Positions 45,487 through 57,737 of a stretch of 64,000 bases of DNA are shown in pieces (positions within the stretch are counted from its first letter, which is position 1; each line of letters starts with the position of its first letter). The position numbers and the translations under genes were made by a program. Source of the stretch: Albugo candida (taxonomy: Eukaryota > Oomycota > Peronosporomycetes > Albuginales > Albuginaceae). The notes under the pieces were generated by a model, which ran no database searches, was not told the origin of the DNA, and saw only the letters and a program-made list of their open reading frames with translations. The stretch lies in contig CAJNAR010000008.1 of assembly GCA_905220665.1 (NCBI GenBank), positions 1 to 64,000 on the forward strand, read 5' to 3'.

Positions 45487-47688
45487 CGGTGCACTACACT
45501 AATATAAAGGGGCTCTACTATCTGTGTGGACCAATTCATTTATATATTGAGGGTTACCATTACCTGTGCGCATCCGAGCTTCTGTTCCTCCTTGTCTTCA
45601 TTTCACAATGCTGCGTCCTCCTAAAAAGCAACCAAAAATCGAGGGCTAGGTCCACAATGGCTGTAAAAAGAAAGCGTCGGAAGAAGGAGCAACGTTCTTT
45701 CGCCGTGTCTGGTAGATATGATCACGACAGTTGTACTTCGAAGACGAATGCTTGAGTCCAAGTTAGGATTTGGAAGATGAAGAAGAAGAGGCTTAAGGCG
45801 TTGTTGAAAACATTACAAGAACATTTCTGGCGGCACTGAGAGCAGCGCAGCCAGACATAACGTCGAATGAACCTTCTCACTACCTTTTTACTCGGCACAC
45901 ATCAACAAAACGGTTGCCGCGGCATGCTGGCCTCTGACTAACTAATGGACACCCGGAAAAAGGAGCACATCCAGGCCGATGAAGCAAAAAGAACCGATAT
46001 TGCAATTGTTTGGGATCTTTCATGAGAAAGTGACGTGAAATACGAGTTTCTGTGGTCAGTCAGAGTACTAAACACTTTCATTTAGTAGCTAGTGGCAGAG
46101 GGAACCAGAATCTCCAGCAAGCTTGAACAGAAGTAATCCATAGGGTTGTTGATTTGCATCACTTGCGTCTGCGCAAGGAACGGACCACGATGCGCTGGCT
46201 ACATTGTCTCGATATATCGCTCCGTGAAGTTAAATAACACATCTCTATTGATGGCCATGAGATAGAATATGTGATTGCTTATCGTCAAATGTTTCCGGAA
46301 CAAATGCGTAAGTATGAAGCACGTTTGCCGTTATTGGAGGGCTTGGATGGAAAAACATGAGAATGTTCGTGTTCGTTTCCTGTGGAAGTGCCGCGCTCAA
46401 AAAATTTGGTGACTCACGAGGAGAGCAACTATGCCTCCCATAACGACTTGAAACACTTAAGGTTGCCCTCTGGTGAGCATTCGATTCTCTAGAAAGGGCA
46501 AGAACGCTCAATTGATGTCAACGACTTTCCTAGCGATGTGGCAGCTTACTTAGCACTTGCAATGAAACAAAGCTGCATCGCCCTAACATTCCCACTGAAA
46601 CTTGTGTGATTCTGCGTCCAAGAAATCAACATTATGGCTGGTGGGAGGCTGAAGACTTATTGAAGCATTTGAATGAGAGGGCGATCTCGATTTTTGAAGC
46701 TTTGTTTCCCGGTAAGCAAGCGTTGTTCGCGCTTGACGGCGCGACTAGGCACTGCACCTTTGCGCTTGACACCCTTCGCGCAAACTGGATGAATTTGGGT
46801 TCTGGTGGTGAATTTCTCTGATGCGAAACACCATGTAGGGTGAAAAGAATTTTAGAGCATAATTTTTACAAAAGATCACCCAAATCTTGCTTTCCGGGAC
46901 AGCCGAAGGGCATCAACATTGTTCTGCAGGAAATAGGCGTATGGAAGAAGTTCTCAGGTTGAGCTGCCGAAACAATCCCGAAATTAAAAGCACGCTATTG
47001 CCGTGCGAGGAAGGTCATGGCAAGCCAACCGGACTTTGTTTTACAGAGTTTCATGCTGGAGGAGATGATCCTTGCGGCTGGACACCTGGATTCCTCGTCC
47101 TTCTAACCAATATTTCACTGCGAGCTAAATTACATCGAAACCTTTTGGGGAGATGCAAAGCTTTTTACGCGGAGGAACTGCGATTATTCAAGACTTGGCT
47201 TACTTAATACAGTCCCAAGAGCACTTGAACCCGTCCCATTAGACCGAATTTGACGATAATCAAAAAATCCCGGCGATATATGGATGTGTATTGCAAGGTA
47301 TTGAGCGCCCGTCGGGCAGGATACGCCGTTCACAAATATCGGGCTCATCGGCGTGTTCCAAATTGACCTTGACAATTTGACTAGTGAGTTGACGGTCACT
47401 ATCCTTTTTACGTCAAAATGGCCATCAATCCTTGGCTGAAAATGCATATTGTTTTTCTAGGTTAAAGGTTCATGTGGCCAATTACAGCCCCCTCAGGCAA
47501 ATACGCGACATTTTGGCGGATTACAAACCTATATTGCTCCATGAAAAAATTGCCTAGCCAAATTCCAAAACCACTGCAAGATAGCCCGATCAGTGAACTC
47601 TTCTTTAGTGATTGAATATCTTTTGTTATGGGCATATCTGAGAAGGGCAGAGGGGCGAAAATTTGCTGGTTTCAAGTTTCGTGCACTA
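45487..47688 (+). mobile_element. DDE transposon copy 3
   Basis: A 2202-bp element. The left end at 45487 reads CGGTGCACTACACTAATATA after a TA (45485-45486). The right end at 47688, read inward on the opposite strand, is TAGTGCACGAAACTTGAAAC followed by CAGC, which matches the copy 2 left end at about 17 of 24 positions. The expected right-flank TA now reads GA. It carries a decayed transposase on the plus strand. It is the most diverged of the three copies. Confidence 0.7.
45608..47345 (+). pseudogene. DDE transposase, copy 3, decayed
   Basis: The start is taken at the ATG at 45608 (MLRPPKKQPKIEG, a basic N-terminus as in the other copies). Order of recognisable blocks: LVTHEESNYASHN and GEHSIL near 46410-46475, where the family HDES is HEES; ERSIDVNDF; then 46606-46821 with LRPRNQHYGWWEAEDLLKHL, ERAISIFEALFPGKQALFAL and DGATRH (second Asp, normally FDN-TSH). 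ANWMNLGSGGEF follows, then FTKDHPNLAF. The third catalytic block near 47110-47150 survives in an alternate frame as [16 protein letters not shown]. The clean C-terminus at about 47268-47345 has RRYMDVYCKVLSARRAGYAV then HKYRAHRRVPN and a stop. Frame breaks are numerous. Confidence 0.78.
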
Positions 47689-48620
47689 GATAATGTAAGA
47701 CAGTAGGAGCGATGATTTCTTCTATACGCATTAAAAAGACCACATTGATAATTTCCGAGCGGCTTCTGTAAAAGCTAAGTTGCATTACCCATTTTCGTTA
47801 TAATAGGCTGCACGAATGACATTTTAGCATACAATGAAGCGCATATGTCTAGAATTGCTGAATTGTTTCACCGAAAATTACAAAAAAGTGATGTATGACT
47901 GCCCAAGTAGGAATGCAGTACTGGAGTCAGTGAAGTCTACGAAAAAGCCAACTGAACACAGCCGACTGCAGACGATAAAAATGGCTTTCAGAGATTTGAG
48001 AAAAAGATATTAAATCGCTGCGCTGTTAAGATTCTGTCACCCTAATCATCCTAATATTTCAGATAAAAATGATCGCCAACAACAGCGCTGGTAATTACGA
48101 TGTCCGTATCTGACTCTAGTATGCATGACTATGCTAGGAAAAGCCAGCGATCATCCGTTGAGATGAATGTGCATGGAATCAGGCCACTCGTTTTCGGAAG
48201 AACGTATCTGTAGTGCTAATTTATGGCCTGTATTAATTACTACAGGTTGTATGCTTGCTTTTATTTTCTGTACTAAATTAGGAGCAGATTTTCAGCATGA
48301 ATGAGTAGGATAGAGCTGTAATAAAATTGCGTGCTACAATCAAAAATCGTACAAAAGAGACACCCTGACGGGCTTCAGATTTGGTTGCAAATACCCGTGA
48401 AGATAAACATTAACAAACAAACCAAAAAACAGTCATACCTACCATGAATGTCAGCTTATGAGTGAAACGACGGAAATCAGCCATGACATGGTGAGAACGC
48501 AAGTACTTCTTCTAATATCCAACGCGAGTGAAGTGGCTTAGAGAAGCCTTTTATTAATCACGTCATCAATCATACTACCGAATTTTTTTTCTCCTTTCTT
48601 TCTGTGAGAAGCTTATCGTT
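47689..48620. other. No gene recognised
   Basis: Immediately downstream of DDE copy 3. Only short frames; nothing recognised. Confidence 0.4.
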
Positions 48621-48625
48621 TCCTA

Positions 48626-49205
48626 TCAATTAGGGAAATTAGTAGAAACGTTGCGCCCAATCAAGTTTGGAGTAGCACTCACGTCTTCTTTTCTTCTGGA
48701 TATTTTTTTTCTCAGCTTATGAAATGCCATGATCATCTCCTCATATGATGAAATAAAACTAAATCGGAACGCATCCAGCAGTCCGAACATATTATACGCT
48801 GACTCCGACTTCTGGATCGACTTTAAGACGCATGTAAAAGCTATCCGATTCTTGTCGTAAAATTCAAATTCTAAATATTCCAACTTTTTTCCTTCGATAT
48901 ACCTTTTTACTTCTGGATGCTTTTGAAACTTTCATGCGCGTCTGTGATAGGTTTCTACACATTGGATCAATTATCGTGTCTACAATTAACACAACATTGA
49001 TCCAAATACTTTCAATCAAACGCTTACAAATCGATTTTAGATTGTAATAATCCTCGGAGTTGGGTATGGGCGCATACAATACTCCTTCAAACGTGCAATT
49101 AGGCAATTTTGAATCGATGATAGAAAGGTGAGATTGATTCATGAAACGCACAACGCATATAAGCGATTGTGAGCTTGTTCTGGTAGAGAATTGTGTCGTG
49201 TTCAA
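48626..49205 (-). pseudogene. Unrecognised two-frame remnant
   Basis: Minus-strand frames 49205-48864 (113 codons, with EDYYNLKSICKRLIESIWIN and NVVLIVDTII) and 48883-48626 (85 codons, with YLEFEFYDKNRIAFTCVLKS) overlap by 20 bp and are probably one coding sequence with a frameshift near 48870. I considered the 5'-hydroxyl kinase Clp1, because of the hydrophobic strand followed by a basic segment, but there is no Walker motif, so it stays unnamed. Confidence 0.35.
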
Positions 49206-49209
49206 TCGA

Positions 49210-52200
49210 GAATCTTGTGCTGTAGATTACTACCAAAGAATAAGAGAAATTGACACAATCTTTTTCCTCACGATTCAGAATGTGGCCTTTTCAATTAACA
49301 ACAATTATTACAAAAAAAACTTTGAATTGCTCTCCGCACTTTAAATTCTGTGAATCGTTATACTTTATTCTCTAAAATGTCGGTCGTGATTAATCTTGGT
49401 TAATTTCTCAACCCTTCGTAGGAATAGAACCATCCTAGTTCAATTTTCTTTTGTCCTAGCGAGATCTCGTGAAGTTGTTTTGTGTAGGTAATGTCGAAGG
49501 ATTTCTTCGATTTTGACAAAAAATTGCCGTGCCGCATTATTTTCCAATATTTATGTATACTAACTAGCTTGTAGCATTATGAGTCGTAGCTAATGGATGA
49601 AGGCGTCGTCTCGACAAATACGTCAGAAGAGAGTATTTCTGCTTCGTAATTCATTTGAGGTGTGCTAATAATTTCTCATGATCACAAATATTCACTCATT
49701 TTATTCCACTCTTCCTGCCATCCGAAACCGTTTACCATTCTACTTAATGCTCGTGCTGATTTCAGCAACCTAGCTCTGTATTTTAATTTTTCTCTATGGA
49801 TTTACGGCTCTCTCGTACCAGCCAGGTTCACCCACCTGATATCTGGTCTTTAATTCTGCAATTTTATCTATTCCTTTTTTAGTTAAGCGCTACTTATTGC
49901 TTTTTGTGGTATACTACCGTCCTTATACTTGCTTTATGATTGGCTTTTCCCAGAGCGAGTTGAAAATCAAAACGTCCAGTTGCATATTGCATGGGAGAAC
50001 TGAAATCTTTCTATACTTTTGTTTCTAAGTTGCTTAAAGAGATACTGCAGGTTTGATAGCCTCTCAACTTGCTTTCTTGATTGAGCACTTTTCGGGTGGC
50101 GCATCCGCCTGGTATTCCGGAAAATGCATACATCTTGTGAAGTATCCAAATATAATTGGTAATTCGTTTGTTAAAAGCCAACTATTCGTTACAACGTATG
50201 GTAATCATGCAGCTGGAAGGTTCAGCATCGACTAATGCTTCCAAAGAATAATGAAGTGTGAAACTCTACCAGCCATTTATTGTTCTAGCGAGTGCTTTTC
50301 TCTCGAGAGATTTTCGAGACCCTTTATGGTCTCCTAAAGCTCCATTCCTGATTGATGAAACATACAATGTACGAAGATGCGCCCTTTATTTTGAATGAAA
50401 CGTTTTGCACAGCACGGAGCAGATATGAAGAAGACGTGAAAGGTGACGCCAGAAATCCGCAATGTTTTGGAGCTTGAACAAAACCACTTTATAGAGAAAC
50501 TTTCGCGAGCAACTGCTGCATGAACAAGATCAAGTGTAATTATCTCGAAGCAACATAATCATCACGATCTTATCTAATGGAGATATCCGAGAATAGCGTC
50601 TAGGAAGCTGCAACGAGGCACTTATCCTTGTGAGTCGAAATAGAGACGCAATGTGGATCAATTCTTTGGAGTTTAAAAAGACGCGTTCGCATCAAACAGA
50701 AGAGGATGCTACTCGCTTAAAATCTAAAGTCTCTTAACTGTCAACAAAGGCCAGAGTGGGCCTTACAATAAATAGAAATTTTATGAAAACTAAAAGGCGC
50801 TCTTGTGCCTACAGTTCATTCATCAAAGTAGCTGTACCTTCAAGAGTGATGCTTCCATGCAGTGATGTAAGGATGATGTAAAAGTACACATCACTGTAAT
50901 GTCGCAAATAGGCTTTACAGAAGATGCCACGGTCCTCTTGCCTCTGCTGAAGCAGCATCATCTTGTATATATTTCTCATTTGTTCTTAGCTTGTCGTTGA
51001 CTTTATGCATAATCAGGTTTATAATAATGTAGAGGAGCAGTAATCGGGTAGCACAACTGCTTTCCTATTCAATCTTTCTATACTCGATTACTTATCAAAG
51101 TAAGTGCTTCAATCATAATCGCGACACGATACTATATGGAAAAAAGGTGCTTATAAAGGCCAAGTATTCGAGTGCCTGTTCAGAAGAGTATCAGAAGTGG
51201 AATCTAATTTTGGCGACAAACTAACTTTGACCATATCTGCCGTCGTATCCATACGTTGGAACGACTTGATCCAAAATAATACCTTGATGCAATTTGGGTG
51301 CAGTCTTATCGACTTGCGGTATTGTCTCGATTGTATCATGCTAGCCTCTACAATTCAGTGAAATAAGTCGGTGTGCGCAAAGACGGAATCCGTTTCGGTG
51401 CTGAACTGCTATCAATGAACGTCATGGCATGATACAATGCACAGAAAACGCCATTATACTTATTTCAGGGATCCCAACGTGAGGACTGCTTGCTGAATAT
51501 TCTATTTACTTCATCGATCAGGGACTCATCCATCATTGTCTTTTCTCTATACTGGTGGTATTGCGTCAAAACAAGCTTGCTAGTTCAGCTCAGAAGAACA
51601 CTACTAGATGAACACGACAAATCCTTCCCTGATTCAAATTCTACTATCCACTAATATCGAATGTTTTAATGCAGGGAATCGCTAATGTGACATGTCAATT
51701 CTGGAAGTAAATGTCAACTTGTGTATTCTGTAGAGCACAATGCAACATCAGCTGTACCTAATTCTGGAGATTTAATGCTGTTTTGAGGGAATAAAAATTT
51801 GGGTGGCAAAGGTTTCAGCACCCCCCCCGCTTCGATAAGGATCGGATAGTACGAGGGCGGAACTTCACCAAAAAAATATCAATTTCACGTAGAATTTGAG
51901 ATCATCAAATGAACATAGTACTGAAAAGAATTACAGCAAACACGCATCTCGCTGTTTGTCGAAATCTATGATATGCAACGCGTGCATTCGAAGTCAACTT
52001 TTCTAAGTACATTTATCCCAACAATTGCACGGGAACTTTTCGCATTTAGGTCGTTGACCACTTTTGAGACAGCTAACTTACCTTTTTCTAAATTCCAACC
52101 CTGAGACGTGAAAATTATGGGAAAATGGTCCCACAGGAATACCTGGATCTTCTAACTTTAGTATTCTCTAGGAACATAGGAAAAGATTCCTGTACTTTCC

Positions 52201-52680
52201 ATGACTTTGATGTGTCAAATTTTTCCAATTGACCAACCTGAAAATATGAATACTTTTGGATAAAAGATTGCAAAATGTAGGGAAACGACTTTCAGAGGTT
52301 TAGCTTGTCAAGAATGCGTAATGGGCATATGGTTTGAATCTATGTTCCAGTGGACTGCATAAGGATCACGTCATCGTGCTCAGATATAAAACTCTGTAAG
52401 AAATGGTTCGTTACTCGATAGAGACAGGATAATATTTTTACTAATGACGACAGTAATTATCATCGGCTGGGAAAGGAGAGGCACTCATTGATAGCTCAAT
52501 TCGAGAGCACATATGTGTCATGTGAGGTTTCTTGCTGGTGAGTGCTAGCGAAATCAAATGCATGAACAGGTACATATGACGTCTAATACGAAGAAGAACG
52601 AAGCAGACGATCTCTCCAGCTTTTGTATAATATTGCGCATCAGACACGCTTGCACAATATATACCGCGTCGTGCATCATC
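49210..52680. other. Long featureless stretch
   Basis: About 3.5 kb of AT-rich DNA without a convincing frame, repeat or RNA gene on either strand. A homopolymeric C run lies near 51822. Confidence 0.4.
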
Positions 52681-52687
52681 CCACATC

Positions 52688-53059
52688 ATGCAATTGGAAG
52701 ATATGTCATATTCAAGTGTAAAGCATCGGAATTTTCGTCAAATATCGTATCAGATGTACATCGGTAATGAACAAACTCGTGATTATCCCAGTCGAAAAGT
52801 GAACGTCGTGGTGCTCATGTATCCACGCACTGTCGATACCCGCGGACTTCAATTTAAACGTGTAGGTACCAGTTTTAGTGAATATGTGGCGTATATTTGG
52901 GCTGGATTGTTTTCATTCTCATTTCGTATAAATAAACACTTATATGTCACCGATGTTTTAGGCTTAGGAGGAAGGGATTATTATGCTTTGAACGTAACAA
53001 ACGTTGCGCTAAAGCTCAAGATAATGTTCGCTTCCGAGAAGGATAGAGCACAATCATAG
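52688..53059 (+). pseudogene. Unrecognised 123-codon frame
   Basis: An open plus-strand frame with protein-like composition in its second half (VVVLMYPRTVDTRGLQFKRV, then YVTDVLGLGGRDYYALNVTN). No signal peptide or known motif was recognised. A stop closes it at 53057-53059. It may be a surviving exon or a chance frame. Confidence 0.3.
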
Positions 53060-54758
53060 AAGAATCATGGACACGAATCCATGTATCATTTACTTATACG
53101 CCATGTGACGTTTCATCTTCTCCAAATGTCACAATAAACAACTTTTTTTTGTAAGTTCAACGTGGAATAAACGCACTGCATGCGGATTGAGTATCACGTC
53201 ATTAGTGTTATTACTCCTAGGATACTATTTTTATCGATTTGCTTTGTTTTTCTATCTTGATGCAAAAATCTAATGAGATTCTTTGTTTGAAGCCTTCGAA
53301 GATCATCCAGCGAAAGAACGAGGTAATCTGCGGTAAAGGTATAGAGAATATTCCTGAATCTTAATCTTCCAGCTTAATGAGCACATTACTGATTCAAAGC
53401 ATTGTAGCCATGCCTTAGCGTACGGAGATCGATAGCTTTGTAGTGTATCACACAGTTGTTTAAAAGAGCTTGTTCGTTCATGCACCTTAAAAGCTCAACT
53501 CTACCAAGATAAAGGAGTATCAACACTTCATTCATGAGGAATGAAGACATCCTGTTTAATAATTCTTGACTTTCTTAAAGCTGGTTCGTTGATAGAAACG
53601 TTTATTGGAGCATACGCCTGTGACTACTATAAAGACATGTTGTTGAGCATCTAACTTCACCCAGGTTTATTTGTTTTGAGTCAAGTAATTGATGCAAGGT
53701 TGCGCTTTTTCCAACTGGGAGGTTTTATATTTTACGCCCTCTTGTTGAGATTGTTGGAGCGTAAACGCTACCAGGATTAAAATGCTTTCAAAGTCTGTTT
53801 TCTTAGATCATATGTCTTCGCGTGGGACATTATTCGTAGAAGTCATCGAAAAATACTTTCTACAAAGGCATGTGACCTTCCAGGTCAATCTCCACGCAAC
53901 ACGTAGCGCGCGATTATAAGATTCGATGTGGTTGAGAAGAAATAGAAAGCGACACTAGACATAACGTAGACGTACAATTGGATCTTATATGAAGCATTTT
54001 TTGTCGAGCAGCCGAAGCTACAACAGAACCGCAACGGTGAATTTTGCTGATTACTATCAGCAGTACTCCACGAGAAATAGGTGCGTTAGCCTGGCGTCAA
54101 TGCGTCTTATCTCACAGAGAAAGCGGATCAGCAACCTAATTTACAATATTTTTTCTCTCATGATGGTCTTCACTAAATTTGCTAAGGAAGTTTGATATAT
54201 TTTCATCCCTGAATTACCATATTGAATTCATTTCGGATGATGTCGTCGAAGATGAAATATAAGCGTGTACATGGTACCGACAAAGAAGAACGATCTTCGC
54301 TTGATTTTGAGGGTGTAACACTACCATCAACGTCAGGAGTACGCTTTCATACATCATGTAATGAGATGAAAAATGTCAAGAGTAAAAATATCAATAGCAA
54401 AAATCACACCGTAGAAGGAGTGTTTGCGGACACACCTCATTCATAGGACGTCGGATTCCTCAAACATTATCGATTGACGCAATAATGGATGGATGGTAAG
54501 GGTATCGCGATGCATCAAAGCGTTCTATAGAAATGGAGCAGGTTTTTCTATCTATTCTACGCAACATTATTCTGCACATATCTTTCGCTTTTTGCTAAAA
54601 TAATATCGAATGTCTTGCTAATAAATCAATGGACAGCAATTTCGTGAATCAGCTGCTGTTTCATTCAGTTTATGCTGTACTCGGTTGGACACGAATGTAG
54701 GTATTCCGAATTGGGAGAGCTTTGATGTGAATACCTTATGTTGAGACGTCTTTTATAT
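53060..54758. other. No gene recognised
   Basis: Short plus-strand frames at 53989-54195 and 54222-54446 are the only candidates, with no recognisable content. The stretch ends at the Copia-2 5' LTR. Confidence 0.35.
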
Positions 54759-54871
54759 TAAAGCTGATGTCCATGAACCAGTGTGGAACACATCCGGCTA
54801 ATCAACTTTAAGCTATTGGACGACAAATTAGTGGCTGTGGGCGTTTAGTACGAGAAGGCTTAGACTAGCTA
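54759..54871 (+). repeat. Copia-2 5' LTR, upstream part
   Basis: Aligns with 61811-61921, sharing for example AAGCTGATGTCC, GGCTAATCAACTTT, GCTGTGGGCGTTTA and ACGAGAAGGCTTAGACTAGC. It breaks off at the TA (54870-54871) where DDE copy 2 is inserted. The first two bases are TA instead of the TG seen in the 3' LTR. Confidence 0.88.
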
Positions 54872-55092
54872 CAGTGCACGACATCTATAACCAGCACCTC
54901 CACCTGGTGCGCAAATTTTTTTTGAGACACCCAATTACCCACTTGAACAAAAATATATCTATATATCTTAAAAGAACATTGCCGTGGCTTTCTGGCAATA
55001 GAGTCGGATTTTTGCAAAATTTATTTTTGACGAAGTTGAAAGCCTTTGAAGTTCGGCAATTTTCGTGATTATGTATGGAGCTATGGAAATTT

Positions 55093-55203
55093 GGCCGGAC
55101 ATCTCAAAATAGACACTTTTTTAACCAATTAAAACGGACCACCTAAAAATAGATAATTGTTTTAGCCAAGTAGAAAGGACCATTTAAGAATAGATAGTGT
55201 GTT
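55093..55203. repeat. Three tandem units of about 40 bp inside DDE copy 2
   Basis: Units at about 55093-55122, 55123-55163 and 55164-55203 each contain a variant of GGAC(C)A-(C/T)T-AAAATAGATA followed by T-rich sequence, and the last two begin CCAA(T/G)TA(A)AA. This is a subterminal repeat; such arrays can be transposase-binding sites in other DNA transposons, which is inference here. No equivalent was seen in copy 1. Confidence 0.6.
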
Positions 55204-55239
55204 AGAAATCTGATACAGACTTACATATTTTCTTTGTTG

Positions 55240-57376
55240 GTTATGTGTATATCTGTAATCTAGTTTAAAAAATGCATTAACGTTCATAAGAACAGAGACT
55301 GGAATGCGACGGTGTGAACGGTACTTCTTCCCTGCATATTCGGCAGCTTTTCCCCTGAGATTTTTACGGAAGACATCCATGTACCGCTGTGTCTTGCATG
55401 CCAATCGGCGAATTGTTGTCAAGCTGATTGAGGACATGGCAAAGGAAACAGTTTCTTGCAAGCCAGCCCAGAAGTAATTGCAGTGCTTCCGTGCGTACTG
55501 CTTTGCGGCGCCACAAAAGTTCTCAATCTAGTTCAACTCGCAATGAAATTTGGGGTAAAATATAATTTTATGCCCACCTGCTGTAATCACCTCCTCAAGT
55601 AATCCACGCTGGGCCACAAAATCTGGCTGTCGGGACATGACAGTGCGAGCGCAGCAAGAAAGAGTATCAGAGCATTTGACATCACTTGGGCAAACCAAAC
55701 ATAAGCCAGGGTGCCAAAGACCACGTTCGCTTAAAACAGCCTTGACTCCATTTGGTTTACCACGTAGTTCCTCATTCTCATAATCGTCTGAGCAAACCAT
55801 GCTCTGAGGCACATTGTCTCCATTAGTCGTTGGCCTTGAGAAAAGCACAGATTAATTGATTGTTTACAGTAACTACGGGGATGATTTACTTAAATCATAC
55901 CTCTTTTTTGGTTATTTCCACCAGGACCAAGGTTCATTCTCTTTGCAACAAGTTCATCACCCGCAAAACCAGCATGACTGGTTGCATTGTCGAAGAAAAA
56001 TAGAGCTTGAGCACAAGGAAATTAAGCATTGAAGATTGGAATAGCTTTGTCACGGACTTGTGCATTCAGATGCTCTGCTGTTTACCAGCCATCGTTATTC
56101 TTTCCAGGATTCATGTAAACACAGGACTCTATTGGCATATCGGGATACTCAAGCTGCTTTGCTTCATCGAGCGCCAAGCGCCCGCAAACATCATTCAAAA
56201 ATTCGCTAACGTGAAGGGAATGTCCTTGTTCTTTTTTCGTAATGGCTGCTCTCCCTCCGGCAGCCAGAGTTTTCTTTGACCATCATTTGCTGAAAAACGC
56301 TCTCAGCATGCGTAACAAGTATCAATGGTTCCACACCATCTGTAGGCCACGCCATAACTTCCATATTTTGACCAGTAAAAAACTGGAAACCTAGGGTCAT
56401 CTGCCTCCATTAGTGCAAGAAATTCATTTCGGTATGCCACAACATCAGCACGCTCATGTCCATCAATGTAGAGACCTTTGCGGACCACTCGAAAGCCAAG
56501 ATTCATTTCTTTCACCCATCGCATAGCAGCTCGGGATGATATTGTTGTTGGTGGTGTATAACCAAAGGAAGGGAGAATCACATCATTAATGTGAATTGTA
56601 AGCTTGGTGATGTCAACTGCGAATTTATTTTTCCGCAAATAGGTCTATAATTGCCCCAGAATGTCCTCATCCCATATAAACGACAAACGCTTTGCGTGTT
56701 TTCCTTTTCGGACATTGGCAGCTTGTGGTCCTTTTAGGAATGCACGTGCCAATGTACGTAAAGCACGTAAGAAGTATCGGCTCTTTCCTATGGCGACTTC
56801 TCCCATTTTTGCAAAGGCGCAGATACTAAATCAAAGCTTGCACGCGTAGCTGCTCTGCCCCATTAGGCTTCTTTGTTTTGTCAATTTCAATAATCTTGAC
56901 AATCTTTGCCAATTCTTCTATCGCACTGCCAAGGCCTCTCTTATCCCACAGGCTATCTTCAACATCGTCAGTTTCGGAATCTTCGTCAGCAGAAACTCCT
57001 GCTGCCACAGGCTCTTGCCGCATAAAATAGCTGGTCAGCTTTCCTGAACCTTCTGCTTCCTTGCGCTGATTCTGTTTGTGACGTCGACGTGTCCGCGGTG
57101 AATCACCACCATAACGAAATGGACGGTTGGTGGTTGGTACTGGAGCAATAAGAGCTGGTGACATCGCCGCCTCCAACTATTCAACTTCATCTTCAGTCTG
57201 CCCTTCTTCCTTATCACTTATTGGTTCCTCTCCAAAAATTTCATTCTCCATGTCAGTACCATCTATATTGTTTCCACTGTCAGGATCCTGTAAAAATGGT
57301 GGTGAACCGTGATGACTTTTTTTTTTGCGTTTCTGGTATTCTGCAGGTGTTTTTTGCGCTTTGATAGCTGTGCCAT
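55240..57376 (-). pseudogene. DDE transposase, copy 2, decayed
   Basis: The start is taken at the ATG at 57376 (MAQLSKRKKHLQNTRNAKKK). An acidic linker follows at about 57320-57180 (DMENEIFGEEPISDKEEGQT), then frame 57176-56826. The core at 56400-56206 reads ILVTHAESVFQQM, where the family HDES is HAES, so the presumed first catalytic Asp is lost. Later come NPGKNNDGW (about 56120), FFFDNATSHAGFAGDELVAK (about 56000) and MNLGPGG. Frame 55848-55528 has GLWHPGLCLVCPSDV then QPDFVAQRGLLEEVITAGGH and FYPKFHCELN, followed by a stop and IENF (third acidic residue). The C-terminus, in 55461-55162, reads RYMDVFRKNLRGKAAEYAGK then KYRSHRRIPVS. It is the least damaged copy. Confidence 0.85.
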
Positions 57377-57654
57377 GTTGCCTAGCGAATGTTTTTTGCT
57401 GTTTAGAATGTTTGAGGGTGTTGGTTATGTATCTACTGTATGAGTCTACATATAAATCTACATAGGTGTCCACCCTATAGTTTCGCGTTCCATATTAATG
57501 TCGGGTTCCGATTGGTTCTAAAAGCAGGTATTTCTCACGTGATTGGTTCACAAACAGGTTTCTGTCACGTTCTAAGTATACTCTGCATGAAATAGATTTT
57601 TCGAAATTTGGCCGCAAAATATGGGAGTGTCGGTTATAGGTGTCGTGCAATATA

Positions 57655-57728
57655 GTCAAATTAAGTAAGGACCTCCTACATTTAATATATCTTACGTTCC
57701 AAATTTTATCTGAAGTGCTCAAAAGGTC
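57655..57728 (+). repeat. Copia-2 5' LTR, downstream part
   Basis: Continues the LTR after the insert: TAAGGACCTCCTACATT, AATATATCTTAC, CCAAATTTTATCT, as in 61935-61990. The end near 57720-57728 runs straight into the gag start and putative primer site, so the exact boundary is ambiguous. Confidence 0.85.
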
Positions 57729-57737
57729 ATGAGCCCA
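57724..57737 (+). other. Copia-2 primer-binding site, half-tRNA type (putative)
   Basis: AGGTCATGAGCCCA lies at the LTR/gag junction. It matches the complement of the initiator tRNA-Met anticodon stem-loop (GGTTATGAGCCC) with one mismatch in the twelve-base core, and its ATG is the gag start codon at 57729. Confidence 0.6.

Larger units (their letters stand above)
54872..57652 (-). mobile_element. DDE transposon copy 2, nested in the Copia-2 LTR
   Basis: A 2781-bp element with clear ends: CAGTGCACGACATCTATAAC at 54872, and TATTGCACGACACCTATAAC reading inward from 57652 on the opposite strand. TA flanks both ends (54870-54871 and 57653-57654), and the sister LTR shows a single TA at this site. 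This defines the element ends and a 2-bp TA target duplication, as for Tc1/mariner/IS630-type transposons. It contains one decayed minus-strand transposase and a small tandem repeat near its left end. Confidence 0.95.

Noticed and set aside
48626..49205. Possible Clp1 polynucleotide kinase remnant
   Set aside because: Resemblance is limited to a hydrophobic strand followed by a basic segment. There is no Walker A motif and no supporting flanking block.
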